Of a stretch of DNA of 64,000 bases, positions 12,506 through 23,076 are shown one piece after another. Both the position numbers and the translations under genes were made by a program. Origin of the DNA: Symsagittifera roscoffensis (Eukaryota; Xenacoelomorpha; Acoela; Convolutidae); NCBI RefSeq assembly GCF_963678635.1, contig NC_087070.1, positions 12,126,539 through 12,190,538 of the forward strand. Direction: 5' to 3'. How positions within the stretch are numbered: position 1 is the stretch's first letter; each line of letters opens with the position of its first letter. The notes beneath the pieces were generated by a model. That model worked only from the letters and a program-made list of their open reading frames with translations, did no database searches and was not told the DNA's origin.

Positions 12506-13611
12506 TAACGAAACAAAATACGTTAGAAAAAACTGTTTGTACAAAAAAACTCACCAATGATCATGAAAAAAATTATACAGCTTATCATGGCATCAAACTG
12601 AAAAAAATTGCAAGATAACATCAAAACTAAGACACGCGAACCAAAAAAAAACAAATATTTTAATTGGTGTTATCCTTAAAATAGAAAGAGTACTTGTTTT
12701 TGAATTCTTGCTGTGAATGAGGCTCAGTTACCTGTTTCAAACCATCTGGTATTATGATTATTATAAAGGATTTACAAATCAAAATGATTTGGAGGGATTG
12801 CTCCCTGGATCATATCGTGTTCTTGCAGAAACTTATAGCCTTTAAAGGAAAGTTATGACTGTAAAAGGCCGAGTAAAACGTCGCCTTTTCAGTAAATCTA
12901 AACTAAAAGTTCTAAGTGGGCTTTGCCGTCTGAGTTGTTTCATAGCTTCAAAAAACAAGACTTGTTTTTTGCATATATCGAAAACAGCTTTTATGTCATT
13001 TGCATGCACGATATATGAATTATAATTAAATTTACACTTGAAACAAATAATTTTAGAAATACGAATTTGCATTGCTAAGTTTTTAGTAAGAAGTTTTTTG
13101 ATTTTGAATCATATGCGATTAACCAATACAATAGTATCGAATTGGCATAGCTGTTGTAAAATTTCACATGTATAGATAGTGATAAAAATACCTTACACAA
13201 AATTAGCAGTCCTTTTTTAACCTAATTTAACGCAAATCTGTACAATTTGTTTATCAAAGCTGCTCCGGTTGTCGACCTGTAACCTTTTGTATTTGAACTT
13301 CAGATGTTTCTGCAAGATAAAATTTTACCATTGCAAACCCAACCGAATTTCATCACACCATTCCCTTATTAGCGTCACACCAGTCCCTTATTTTTAGCGA
13401 CAAAAAATGCCCTAACACAGATCCTTGTGGAACAACTTTCATACGTTCTAACCTATCAGAATAGGGTTTGTCTGAATAGACGAATTATTTTCGTTTTGTG
13501 AGATAGCTACCTATTAGATTTCAATTTTTTCCTCAAAAACCAAATCTGTAAAATTTTTCAAGTAAATTGTCTCGATCAACAGTATCAAAAGATTTCTTAT
13601 AGCAATAAAGT
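12506..13611 (-). mobile_element. LINE fragment (CR1/Jockey-like), 5'-truncated and broken
   Basis: The minus strand carries decayed pieces of the LINE found intact-order at 55300-62290. From 13600 downward it reads SFDTVDRDNLLEKFYRFGF, then VVPQGSVLGHFL with PQGS, the RT core words. An internal deletion removes the FADD region, and then come KFYN and ICFKCKFNYNSYI, matching ICFKRKFEHASYI of the larger copy. The end at about 12530-12618 matches the block at 55310-55412 just beyond the larger copy's stop codon, so it is probably LINE 3' untranslated sequence. The fragment splits a 24-bp minisatellite (12400-12505 and 13612-13850). Several stops and frameshifts make it a dead copy. No target duplication was resolved. 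Confidence 0.75.
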
Positions 13612-13850
13612 AGACCATACAATCAGAATTCGAGTAGAAAAAATCAATCTGATTTCAAGAAGAGCAAACAACCAGATTTCGAGTATACCGTTCAATCAAA
13701 TTTCGAAAAGGCCTTATATTCCTAATTCGAGCATACCATACAATCAGATTTCAAGTAGGCCATAAAATCAGGTTTCAAGTAGACATACAATCAGATTTCG
13801 AGTAGCTACTCGAAAACTGATTGTATGGTCTTCTCGAGTTCTACAGCTAC
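13612..13850. repeat. 24-bp minisatellite, right part, with local inversion
   Basis: About nine degenerate copies of CATACAATCAGATTTCGAGT plus AGAC-type tails. The last part (about 13798-13845) turns around: CAGATTTCGAGTAG is followed by CTACTCGAAAACTGATTGTA, giving a foldback. It is the same family as 12400-12505. Confidence 0.8.
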
Positions 13851-13921
13851 TCAAACTTAAAAAAAAATTTCTCCCACCATTAACTTTAACATTACCCAAA
13901 CGTTTGTAACCGTAAACTTCC

Positions 13922-13926
13922 AGCCC
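13922..13926. repeat. Target-site duplication of the BEL/Pao element (left)
   Basis: AGCCC before the 5' LTR pairs with AACCC at 23543-23547 after the 3' LTR: four of five bases match, as expected for an old 5-bp duplication. Confidence 0.6.
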
Positions 13927-14345
13927 TATTGCAGCGCAAATGTAACGAGTATAAATGCATATAAAATGAACCAAAATATAAATTCATATAGGAACAGTAG
14001 CCGAGCGCATACAGGGTGCGTCCCGGCGGGTTCGGCGGAGATTCGAACCCCGCCTAAGTCATTTCCTTTCTAGAATTTAAATATGCTCCGAACTTGATTG
14101 GACATGAATTTACGCTCCGTAACCAGGTTCGAACCCCCCCCCCCCCAAAAAAAACCTATTTTAACCGTCTTTTTGCTCTAATTCGGTTCAGCCTTGTTTG
14201 AGGCTGACCGTCAAAAAGAGCAATTTGTCTCAAGGACAAATACTGGCCATTTAGCAGCTTGCTTTGAGTTATTTTGCCGAGAAAATGCTCTTTAATTCAA
14301 TTGTTTGAAAACCGAATTTTTACGAATTGTGGAGACTGACGCGCA
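13927..14345 (+). repeat. 5' LTR of BEL/Pao element
   Basis: It aligns with 23058-23542. It starts TATTGCAGCGC (the other copy keeps TGTTGCAGCGC, so the TG end has mutated) and ends GACGCGCA. It lacks about 60 bp present in the 3' LTR at about 23407-23470. It contains a tRNA-like segment (about 14000-14060) and a poly-C/poly-A run at 14133-14156. Confidence 0.9.
13999..14061 (+). promoter_or_regulatory. tRNA-like segment with Pol III-type A and B boxes in LTR
   Basis: TAGCCGAGCGCATACAGGG resembles an A box and ATTCGAACCC a B box (GGTTCGAACCC in the 3' LTR copy at about 23171). A GGCGGGTTCG...CGAACCCCGCC hairpin overlaps the B box. No complete cloverleaf folds, so I do not call a tRNA. It may be a tRNA-derived insertion or an internal Pol III promoter carried by the LTR. 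Confidence 0.4.
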
Positions 14346-14349
14346 CATT

Positions 14350-14368
14350 TCGGCGCCCCTCAAGGGAC
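14350..14368 (+). other. Candidate primer-binding site
   Basis: TCGGCGCCCCTCAAGGGAC lies a few bases inside the 5' LTR. It resembles TGGCGCCC-type sites complementary to the 3' end of tRNA-Lys, with the first bases altered. The match is partial, so the tRNA is not certain. Confidence 0.45.
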
Positions 14369-15710
14369 CTCGCGGTTATCCGAAATATCGCGATTATCCG
14401 AAAAATCGCCATAAATCAAAAAATCGCGATTGACCCAAATATTTTCATCTTTCACTCTAGTTTGGAAATTTTGACACAAAGTTGCGAAAAGCGATTAGTA
14501 CGTGGTAATTGACTATGAAATTCTGGCCAAACTTTGGCGAATTCTTCAAAAAACCTGCTGCAGTTTACGTAGGAGCTTGAGAATGAACTAATCACCCCAA
14601 CTTTCACGCCGGGTGGATGGGTCTCCGGTATCCGTTTGCGTTAGATGATTTCAATTATGAACAAACTGGAAGTTAAACCTATCTTTGCACTAGACAGTAG
14701 TTGATCAAGCTCTTCAACCCGGATTTACAGAGCAGTTTTAAAGTGAAGTTTGCAGCTCTATATCACTCGGAAGAAGACAAGTGTCGATGACAGCATACAG
14801 GAGGTCAACTACAGCAAGTCAACTGCAGGACATCAGGGGTCAACTACAAGACATCATACAGGAAGTCAACTACAGGAGCTCAACTTCAGAAGTTTTGCCC
14901 AAGTGATTGTTGAACATTATATTGACAAAAAATCATCTCTGGTGACCGCCCAATCTCCAAAACTGTAAGACTGGTCTAATTTATACAAACCATTCTTTAC
15001 AATGAAATTACGTACAATATGTTAATGTGTTAATGTGTATCCCAACCCAAAGCGCGCTACAGGTGGTAATTTTCCCGATACCACAAATTTTTGGATAATT
15101 GTGAACGGATTGAAAATCCAGAAAAACGGAACATAGACAAAGGTATTAGATCAATTTTAGAATAAATTTTGGACTCGAACCCTCGAACCGTCAATTCTGT
15201 TGTAATTTTTTGATAATCGTTAATTTTAGGTCGTTAAAACCACACAAAAAATCAAAAATTGTTAAAAACTACGACAAAATCCCCAAGTTTGCTTATTTGT
15301 CGGATTCCCACTTATGTTAAGTAGTCTGGGCAGGCAGTTACAGGCAAGTTGAGTTGAGTTTTTTCATCCTCAGGTTTCTTCCGCGGGTTTGTGGGAATTC
15401 CACCAATTTGCCTAATTCTTCCACTCGTTAATTAACAAAAACGTAACTTGCCCTCCCCAACGCACCTGTTTACCCGCTCAAGCATTGACTCTGTTTTGTC
15501 GCAGTAATGTTAAGTGGTCAGCTACAATGATATTAAGTTGAATAAGTTGAACTTGTTTATCCTCAGTTTTCATCCGCGTGGTTGTTGGAGTTCAACCGAC
15601 CTACTTAATTCCCATCCCCTTTGGTACTTACCGCCGCGAATAAGGGCCCTAAGCGTATGGTGTTCATACTCGAGCCAGTTCTCTAGACCACGCGTTCCGT
15701 AAACTATCCG
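14369..15710 (+). other. BEL/Pao leader region with internal repeats
   Basis: No coding frame is supported. At 14795-14885 a short direct repeat GTCAACTACAG/GACATCA recurs five times with variable spacers. Two related blocks at about 15316-15420 and 15510-15610 (GTTAAGTxGTC..., CATCCTCAG/TTATCCTCAG, TTC..CCGCG) look like a diverged tandem duplication. It is probably untranslated leader or eroded Gag-upstream sequence. Confidence 0.4.
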
Positions 15711-16287
15711 CACCGTCTCAAAAGCGCCTGAAAAAGACCTGTTTCACAAAGCCCGGTTTAAGCGTTAACTTTACCGCCAGGGATATGCAGAAAACTATCA
15801 AAAACTATCTGCATCAGTTTTTTCGAATAGGAGAGATCTAGTTATTTGGCACGACGCCATAAATAACTCCATTAGTAAGCACCGCAGTAACAATAACCGT
15901 AATTTGAGTATTGACCAACTTAAGAGCCTTCTTCCGAGATTCGAGGAAAATATTACCGCTATTGTATACTGTTGCCGCAATGGTACTGACAAAATAGAAA
16001 AATAGTTGAAAAAGACAGGTATTCTCGTTCTCAACATAGTTGAAGATTTTATCTCAAAGCGAACGGCCAAAGACCAAATACTTAACGAAAAGTATAAAAA
16101 GCTGCACCAGCCCCGTGCCCTTGATTTAAAGACTCTGTTGTTACTTAGACGATACAGTGCTGAATTAGGTACACTGAAGGCTAATCAGCGAAAGCGTTTG
16201 TCGCCTAAAAATTGTAGGGCAATTCACAATAGACTCAAAGCGGTAAAACTTCAAGTTACTCCCCATTGTAAATTATTGACGTATTAA
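15711..16287 (+). pseudogene. Uncharacterised reading frame inside the BEL/Pao element
   Basis: A protein-like stretch reads RDLVIWHDAINNSISKH from about 15833, then NLSIDQLKSLLPRFEENITA, then after a stop near 16003 KKTGILVLNIVEDFISKR (about 16012-16065) to a stop near 16287. The composition and the clean continuation across one stop suggest a real former gene of about 180 residues. I have a vague sense of similar uncharacterised proteins in invertebrate repeats but cannot name a family or function. It lies between the LTR and Gag, where an accessory frame or captured gene could sit. Confidence 0.35.
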
Positions 16288-16358
16288 AGTTTTTGATGGA
16301 TTTACTTAACTGAAAATAAAGTTTTTTCTGAGAGTCATTATTTCTGAAATTATTAAGC

Positions 16359-17110
16359 ATGGAAGTTAAACTTCAGAAGAAAATTATGACGTTGTTTGAG
16401 AAATGTAGCAACCTCAAAAACGAACTTTCGAAATGCCACGAACTTCTTTTGGAATGCATAGAGAGTCAGAGTCGTTGCTCAAAAATTGATACTTATATTG
16501 AAAAATGTGACAACTATTTAGAACTAGCGGTCGAAGTGAGCGATGAGTTGATTTATTTGACTGCAAATAGTGCCAACGCCGATGAATTGATACCGGTACA
16601 GGATATATGGCTTCATAAAATGACGCAAAGCAACAATAAAATTTTGCAGCAAGCTATCACATATAAAACAAGTTTTGAGGCAGTAACAGAGCCGGAAAAC
16701 ATGGATAGCAGCTCAAAAACTCTCATCCTTCCGAAAAAATCACAGTCCCATAAAACAGATACCCGCTCTAAAATGTCACATCGAAGTAGCCGACATCAGC
16801 AATCCGGTTCTCAGAAATCTAGTCGTTATACCGCTGCACCGTCGAAAACACCTTCTGAGAAAAAGCGCAATTTAATGCTTTTAAAGAAACAACAAGAGGA
16901 GCTTGAGAGGCAGGCAAAAGTGTCATTATGACTGAAAGAGCAGCAAAACAAGATGAAAATTTTTAGAACAACAAAGCAGATTAGAGTTGGAAGAATTGGC
17001 TGAAGAACACAAAAAAACTGACAGATATTGAGTTCAAAGGGCTTGAGTTAGAAGATGAGCTGTCGGCAATCAGCGAGAATGCTGAGAGAAGGTTTAACAC
17101 AAATCGCTCC
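16359..17110 (+). pseudogene. Gag N-terminal, coiled-coil part (frameshifted)
   Basis: An ATG at 16359 opens 190 codons: a helical N-terminal half, a Ser/Lys/Thr-rich middle (about residues 110-165) and a Lys/Glu/Gln-rich coiled coil starting near residue 168. The frame breaks at 16929; the coiled coil resumes in another frame (KQIRLELEE-type heptads and LTDIEFKGLELEDELSAISE at 17018-17078), then is lost near 17130. BEL/Pao Gag proteins commonly have such a charged helical head before the DUF1759 block, and this context supports the call. It has no standalone function now. Confidence 0.55.
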
Positions 17111-17129
17111 ACAACTAACAAAAAACAAA

Positions 17130-17950
17130 AATGATCGAACGCGTCACTGGGTCGAATCTGTCGACCATAATCAGCCTGACGCTGTTTTAGTTCCCAATCG
17201 AGAGCAGCACGTTCGTTCGACAGCTTCTGAGCAAACTTATCCTGCATAATCAAATTACTTGGTCTCATCAAGTTTTACAGGAGTGAATAATGGCCAGGCA
17301 GCTTCTAGTGATCCGGGATTGCATTTCAGTAACCACATTCACGGACAACGACATATTTGTCGAATTTGGTCCAATCGCAGATTTCCAAACAATCCAGTAG
17401 GATTACAGCAGGTCATTCAACCTGTTCTAATAATTTGCCTCAGCAAACTTTTTTGTCCACTCATTCAGTGCTGGGTAATCCAAACATAGGGTCAGTAATC
17501 CCAGTAACTTCTGAAAACTACTTGGCTCGGACAACATCTGCAGACGTTCCTTCTGGTGTAGCACCGTTCGTTCCTGCATTAACAGCACTTATTCAGGTTT
17601 CTTTAAGTCATCAAACAACAAGACCAGTAGTAGCTGGCTACCATGCAACTGTAACCCCATCACAACAACATATGGGTGTTCCCGTTAGTAGTTATCGTTT
17701 TTGAAGTTACCACTATAATCCTCATAGTAATTCGCGGAGACCAGCTGTTGCTACCCCATTAATGTCAGCTCAACAAGACTACGTTCCTTCGACAACTGTT
17801 TTTTCCGCAGTAACTCCGATTGTTGCTCCGAATAATTTTGTTCCTTTTACAAGTTGAGGGACTGTGTTCTTTGCGCAGCCTGAAAATTTTTCACAGGCTA
17901 ATCAACCGTTCGTTCCTGATTATCACGGTAATTCTTCGAGTTACTCAGCG
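17130..17950 (+). pseudogene. Degenerate Gag linker, Ser/Thr/Pro/Gln-rich
   Basis: Short open pieces in changing frames (17357-17704 and 17864 onward) are rich in S, T, P, Q and V with no motif. Their position between the coiled coil and the DUF1759 block suggests a low-complexity Gag linker that has lost its frame. Confidence 0.4.
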
Positions 17951-17979
17951 CTAACTAAAGGTAATTCACCTGGTGCAGA

Positions 17980-18345
17980 CGTCGAGCGTCCACTTTCGAC
18001 ACGAGAGTTGGTTAATATACTCATGCACAGCCGAAAAGGTCTTCTCCCTGAGTGGAAGCTGACATTGTTCGATGACAACCCACTAAATTGGCATGAGTAA
18101 TTTGGCCAGTTCATTTCGGCGGTCAATTCAGCCATACTCAGTGACAATGAAAAGCTTACCTATCTGAAAACGCTCGTAGTGGGTAAAGAAAAATCCGCAA
18201 TCGCTGAGTGTAGCTTTAGCGGAGTACTGTATAAAGACGCATTAGCAACTGTTCAAAGAAAATTCGGGCAGCTGCATGCTGTAGTAGGGGCTCACCTGGA
18301 TAAATTATGTATTTTCCCCCGCTGAAATTAAATAACTCGGAAAGT
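17980..18345 (+). pseudogene. Gag DUF1759-like block
   Basis: From 17990 the frame reads LSTRELVNILMHSRKGLLPE, then WKLTLFDDNPLNWHE, a stop at 18098, then FGQFISAVNSA, KLTYLKTLVVGK, and YKDALATVQRKFGQ to about 18310. This is the recognisable structural-protein block of BEL/Pao polyproteins (Pfam DUF1759). The reading frame is then lost; KSVNLLNQAVSKLPPNLKEA appears near 18418-18475 in another frame. The stop in place of a Trp codon (WHEW to WHE stop) is a single-base change. Confidence 0.75.
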
Positions 18346-18502
18346 TATTGGCTTTTCCTCTACAGTTTTTGGACTTGTTGCCGTATTCAACTCTCTATCT
18401 TTTAACGACGACCTGAAAAGTGTTAACTTACTGAATCAAGCTGTGAGTAAGCTTCCCCCAAACCTTAAGGAGGCATGGTCAATGCAAACCGTAAGACGCC
18501 AA

Positions 18503-18797
18503 TGTAAACGAGATGGGAGATGACACCGCTATGCAGAAGTTTAGAGCTAGTCATAACCGTTCTCGCAGCTTTGAAAATACGGTCAAATTTTTCTACCAGG
18601 AAAAAAGACCAGAGTGCAAAATTAGGGGCTTTTTCACAACTAGAAAACAGAAGAAACTCGAAAGTTTTAACTTGGACGGTTATAGTGATCACTGTAAAAC
18701 AATATTCGAAGCAATGGGTTGTTACCACCAAATCTGTTCCTGTCAAGAAACTCGTCCCTCCTTATCAGATCAGGATGCTGAACGAAGTAATAAAAAC
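18503..18797 (+). pseudogene. Captured DNA polymerase B fragment inside the BEL/Pao element
   Basis: This 295-bp piece is nearly identical to 703-990: ACGAGATGGGAGATGACACC, FNLDGYSDHCKTIFEAMGC, then SCQETRPSL. It ends abruptly at GAACGAAGTAATAAAAACAG, after which the retroelement frame resumes toward its zinc knuckle. The Gag-protease linker expected here is missing, so the fragment replaced deleted retroelement DNA. It is the same frame class and same endonuclease-like insert as the 733-1130 region, with no catalytic polymerase motif. Confidence 0.8.
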
Positions 18798-18849
18798 AGA
18801 ATTGCGCCGTATTCAAAGAAAAAAACGCTACGCAAAGAAAAAAACACTG

Positions 18850-19450
18850 AGCAATCACAGTTTTCGTAATTGTAGCATGGCCAAAAAGTGCCCAAAGCCA
18901 GATTGTGAAAGAACGCACAGCGTGCTCTTACATGGAGCTGAAAAAATTGTTCTTCCTATAAATACTAAAAGTTCCCCGGCGTAAGGTAACGCAAACACTA
19001 AATATGTATCGACTAAGGCTGTCGTCGGCGATATTCATAGCGAGGAGTCAACTAATGCCATAGTTCTTTGCGATGATGCTTCCACGCACTCATGGATATC
19101 CGCCGATCTCTTAAAACGTCTCCATTTGGTTGGCACTCCCGTTAACTTCACCATAAATGGAATAAATTCCACGAGCTTGATGAAAACTCATCAAATAAGT
19201 TTTAAAGTTTCCGCCAAAACAGAAAAAATGAAACTTTGTTTATTTTTTGAGCTGAGGTTAAGGATCATATCCGTATTGGATCGGATAGGATAATTATTCC
19301 TGAATTACAGGAAAAATACCCGCAGTTGGTTCCGATAAAACCTATACATTATAAGTACGAGGAAGCCGAAATAATTTTTGGACAGAATTTTTACCACGCA
19401 ATAAGACCCTTTGAGTACCTTCTGGGGGAGGACTCTATTTTACCGTGAGC
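18850..19450 (+). pseudogene. Zinc knuckle and aspartic protease (A17-like) of BEL/Pao
   Basis: The frame reads FRNCSMAKKCPKPDCERTHS then VLLHGAEK at about 18862-18947, a Cys/His cluster typical of BEL/Pao nucleocapsid. After a stop at 18982, VVGDIHSEESTNAIVLCDDA, STHSWISADLLKRLHL and FTINGIN (about 19020-19170) match the retropepsin-like region; the usual DTA/DSG active site appears as DDA, so the catalytic motif is altered. Around 19380-19440 GQNFYHAIRPFEYL continues the protein. Confidence 0.7.
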
Positions 19451-20330
19451 CGTACGCTTTCTGATAGGTTGGGTTTTAAGTGGTCCGTTACCGCCGTCCT
19501 TTAAGTCGAACTCGTCTTGCTCTAAGTGTGTTGTCGAAGACATGTCTCTTGCGGAACAAAATAAAATTTGGAATGAGTTGGAGTCGTATGGAGTCTTCAA
19601 GCAAGTAGATGCCCATTCCGCCGCCGTCAAACGCGCTTTGTTCGTTTTGAAAAATGACTTCTTTCACGATGGTGAGAGGTACTCTGTACCAATGCTTCGG
19701 GACGATAATGAAAGTTTTTTTACCGAATAACTATTTTTCCTCCTTAGCTCAATTAAAGTCTTCGGAAAGGAGGCTAGATAAGGATCCGTCGCTCCATGAG
19801 AAAAATGCCTAAACAATTAGAAATGATATACAAAAAGGATATGTCAAACCGTTAAGGCACGATCCTAAATCACGAGCCGATTGTATGTGGTATCTCCCGC
19901 ATCATCCGGTTTTGAACCCAAACAAACCCGGTAAGGTGCGCCGAGTCCTCAATGGTGAATCGAAGTGTCATGGCGCTCCCTTGAACAAATCTCTGTTGGT
20001 TGGCCCGGATCTCATTCAAAACCTCATTTTTGTATTTTTTAGATTCCGTCAGCATAAATAAGTAGTTTCAGCTGACATTGAAGGGATGTTCTTACAGGTT
20101 GGTGTCCGTGAAGAAGATCAAACTTCTCTTCACTTTTTGTGGCGGGAGAACCCCACATCAAGTGTGGTAGTTCACCAACACACACGTCACATTTTTGGTG
20201 CTCGTGTCTCGCCAATTTGTGCAAATTTTGCTTTGCAGAAGACTGCATCGGATCATCAAGCTCAGAAGCTGCTTCGGCTGTTGCCCAGAAGGTAGCAATT
20301 TAGTCTCGTTGCTTAAGCTAGGTGGGTTTC
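19451..20330 (+). pseudogene. BEL/Pao reverse transcriptase, catalytic segment lost
   Basis: Pieces in order: WNELESYGVFKQVDAHSAAV and DGERYSVPMLRDDNES (19570-19715), HHPVLNPNKPGKVRRVLNG-like sequence in a shifted frame (about 19900-19955), then SADIEGMFLQVGVREEDQTS and HIFGARVSPICANFALQKTA (20068-20250). ADIEGMF holds the first catalytic Asp. The following segment that should hold YMDD is deleted: at about 20260 the reading jumps to KLLRLLPRR and then, in another frame, to GGFHLTHFVSNVHD (20321-20362). Without the DD pair it is inactive. Confidence 0.8.
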
Positions 20331-20420
20331 ATCTGACACACTTTGTCAGCAACGTGCACGATGTAACAACCGCTCTTGACCCGGACAACCGTGAGTCCTT
20401 TTGCTCTGTTATAGATATTT

Positions 20421-21130
20421 GTAGGAGTCCAGACCAGTCGTCGCATGTTCTCGGTCTTAAGTAGGATCGCGTAAAAGATAACTTAGTCGTTAGTAGAGGG
20501 GTTGATCGTCCACTAGACAAAACAATCACCTAGATTTTGTTTCCTCTGTTTTTAATCCAATTTGATTAGTGGCTCCGTATACTGTGAAGGCTCGCCTTCT
20601 ATTAAAAGATATCTGGCGAATCAGCGGTCAAAAATGGGACGATATTCTCCCAGAGGAAATCAAAAAGCAGTTCATTGAGTGGCACTCAGGTCTTCAATTG
20701 TTAGGTTCTCTGACAATACCAGGTAGCTATTTCACTGACCCTTTCGACCGAATTGAAATTCACATTGAACTTCACTCTATTAAAGATATTCGTAGGAGTC
20801 CAGACCAGTCGTCGCATGTTCTCGGTCTTAAGTGGGATCACGTAAAAGATGCCTTAGTCGTTAGTAGAGCAACCATCCAGCGTACGGTGTTGAGTTTTGT
20901 TTCCTCTGTTTTTGATCCAATTGAATTAGTGGCCCTGTATACCGTGAAAGCTCGCCTTCTATTAAAAGATATTTTTCGAATCAGTGGTAAAAAATGGGAC
21001 GATGATCTCCCAGAGGAAATCAAAAAGCAGTTCCTTGAGTGGCACTCAGGTCTTCATTTGTTAAGTTCCCTGACAATACCTCGTAGCTATTTCACTGACG
21101 CTTTCGACCGAATAGAATTTCGCATGTTCG
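20421..21130 (+). repeat. Tandem duplication (~365 bp) within the BEL/Pao pol
   Basis: GTAGGAGTCCAGACCAGTCG begins at 20421 and again at 20792. The rest of the block (VKARLLLKDI, KKQFxEWHSGL, SYFTD, FDRIE) also occurs twice, ending near 20766 and 21125. The offset is 371 at the start and 360 at the end, so small indels separate the copies. The first copy has two stops and an extra stretch near 20500-20530; the second is open. Confidence 0.9.
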
Positions 21131-21639
21131 GTGATAGTTTGCTGGATGTTTTCTGTGCCGTCGCTTTCCTTCGTGCGCGACTTGCTAGTTCGAGTCAGAC
21201 CCAATTAGCCTTTGTATTTGGCAAAGCCCGCGTTACGCCTATGAAAGCGCTATCCATTCCAAAGTTAGAGCTTCAAGCGGCTCTTCTTGCAACCCGTTTA
21301 AAAGAAGAAACTTTGAAAGGTCTTATTTTCAAAGTTACGGATATTTTCATGTGGACAGATAATACCACTGTTCTTCAGTGGCCTAACCCCTGCAGTAAAC
21401 TACCCGTTTTTGTTGGCAATCGCACTGGTGAGATTCTGGAATCCTACACCACTGATCAGTGGCATCACATACTTAGCCGTGATAACCCAGCTGATACCGG
21501 TACACGAGGGATTTCTTCGGAAGCCCTCAGGGAAAGCAGCTGGGTTAATGGTCCTAGTATACTGAGGACGACTGATTGGCCGTTCAAGCCCGATACAATG
21601 GTTATTGATATAAATAAGACTCAAGGGACCTTCATGTGA
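20569..21639 (+). pseudogene. BEL/Pao connection and RNase H region
   Basis: A 356-codon open stretch without an obvious true start. It covers both tandem copies of the post-RT connection (residues about 1-185), then the BEL/Pao RNase H-like part: AVAFLRARLASSSQTQLAFV, SIPKLELQAALLATRL (E residue), FMWTDNTTVLQW (D residue) and LSRDNPADTGTRGIS (D residue). These are the acid positions expected of RNase H. The frame ends at 21639, so it is cut off from the integrase. Confidence 0.75.
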
Positions 21640-21686
21640 TGTCGACATTTGTCTGGAAATTTCATTAAAATTCATCCATTCAAAAA

Positions 21687-23076
21687 ATGGGAGAGATTCA
21701 ATTCAATTGTAAAAAACAAACGCACAGTAGCATTTATGTTAAATGGCTGCCATCCCATAAGCATTTCCGGTCGAGTATATTAGAAATTATTGAACCGTGT
21801 GAAATGGACATTGATGAACAGAAGCTCATTTACCTGTCCCAGGGTGAGACATTCCCAAGCGATCTATAACTTTTAAGATCCGATAAAGTTATCACGAGGA
21901 ATATTCGGATCGCCAAGTATTCGCCATTCATTGGACCAGCTGGCATCCTTCTTCAACTGGGCGCATCAGCCGCTTGGTTAATTCCGATTTCGATAGCAAG
22001 CATCAGATTATACTTGATGCACGTCATGCGATTGTTCGGTTATTGGTTAGACATTTGCACGTTAGAAACTTCAATCAAAGCTTTGATTACATGCGTGCGG
22101 TGGTTAATTTGAAATACGTTGTGTTAAATTTGCGATGGTTGCTGCGAAACATTGAAAATATTTGCGTTGCGTGCCGAAAACGCGAAGTGCAAACCCCAAC
22201 TCATATAATGTCTGATCTGCAAATTGAAAGGCTGGGTTACAAGCAACCTCCTTTCTCTAACACAGGTGTCGACTACTTTGGGCCGTTCCTAGTTCCGATC
22301 CGGGGAAGTACGGAAAAGAATTGTTTTTTTTTTCACCTGTATCACCACTAGAGCGGTGCAGATTGAAGTGGTCCCCTCTCTCGACACAAGCTCTTGTGTT
22401 TTGGGCGTGGAGAGGTTTATTGCACGTCCTGGTACTCCGACTACCATCATGTCCGACAGCGGCACGAACTTTGATGGCGCTCAGCAAGAGCTCTTAGGTT
22501 GCGTTGATAGTTGGAACAAGTTCGCACCCGCTGTTTTCGCCCAGTAAGGGATCAAGTGGAAATTCAATCCACCCAGCGCACTGCACCATGGTGTGCCTTG
22601 TTGAGCAATCATTTAACGCTAGACCGATAACAGCCGTTAGTTCCAATCAGCTAGATCTAGAGGTGTTGACCCCGAATCATTTTATCCTTGGTCAACACGC
22701 AGCGAGTTTAACTTCGCTAAGTTTCGAAGAAAACTTCGACCATAAGAAACGGTTCGCCAGAGTGCAATCATACGCTAACGCAATATGGACACGGTGGATG
22801 CGGGAATACCTTCCTTCCCTCAATAGGGGGGCAAAGTGGCACAACCAATCAGACGTTATGTTGAAAGCCGACTACTTGGTTTGGGTCATAGAGCAGCATG
22901 ACACTCCAAGTGGGCGTTATCGACTCGCACGTATCCTTAGACTGCACTACGGCAAGGACGGATGCGCGAGATCTGCCGACATAAAGACCGTTACGAGTGA
23001 ACTTACCTGCCCGACCCTAAAGCTCGTTCTCGTTCTTCCTTGTTTGGGGGTGGAGGATGTTGCAGCGCAAATGTAA
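21687..23076 (+). pseudogene. BEL/Pao integrase, frameshifted and partly deleted
   Basis: Zinc-finger side: ARHAIVRLLVRHLHVRNF and CVACRKREVQTP (21980-22200). Core: GVDYFGPFLVPIRGS (first D, about 22265-22310), a shift in a run of T near 22325, then IMSDSGTNFDGAQQELLG (second D, 22447-22500). The sequence then reads KWKFNPPSAPHHG and jumps at about 22590 to CLVEQSFNARPITAVSS, so the segment with the catalytic Glu is missing. The C-terminal part (TPNHFILGQ, SGRYRLARI, ADIKTVT) is open to 23076, at the start of the 3' LTR. Confidence 0.8.

Noticed and set aside
12289-12618. 109-codon frame with IRFRADHT repeats
   Set aside because: Built from the 24-bp minisatellite joined to LINE 3' sequence.
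13999-14061. Functional tRNA gene in the LTR
   Set aside because: Promoter-like boxes but no full cloverleaf or acceptor pairing.
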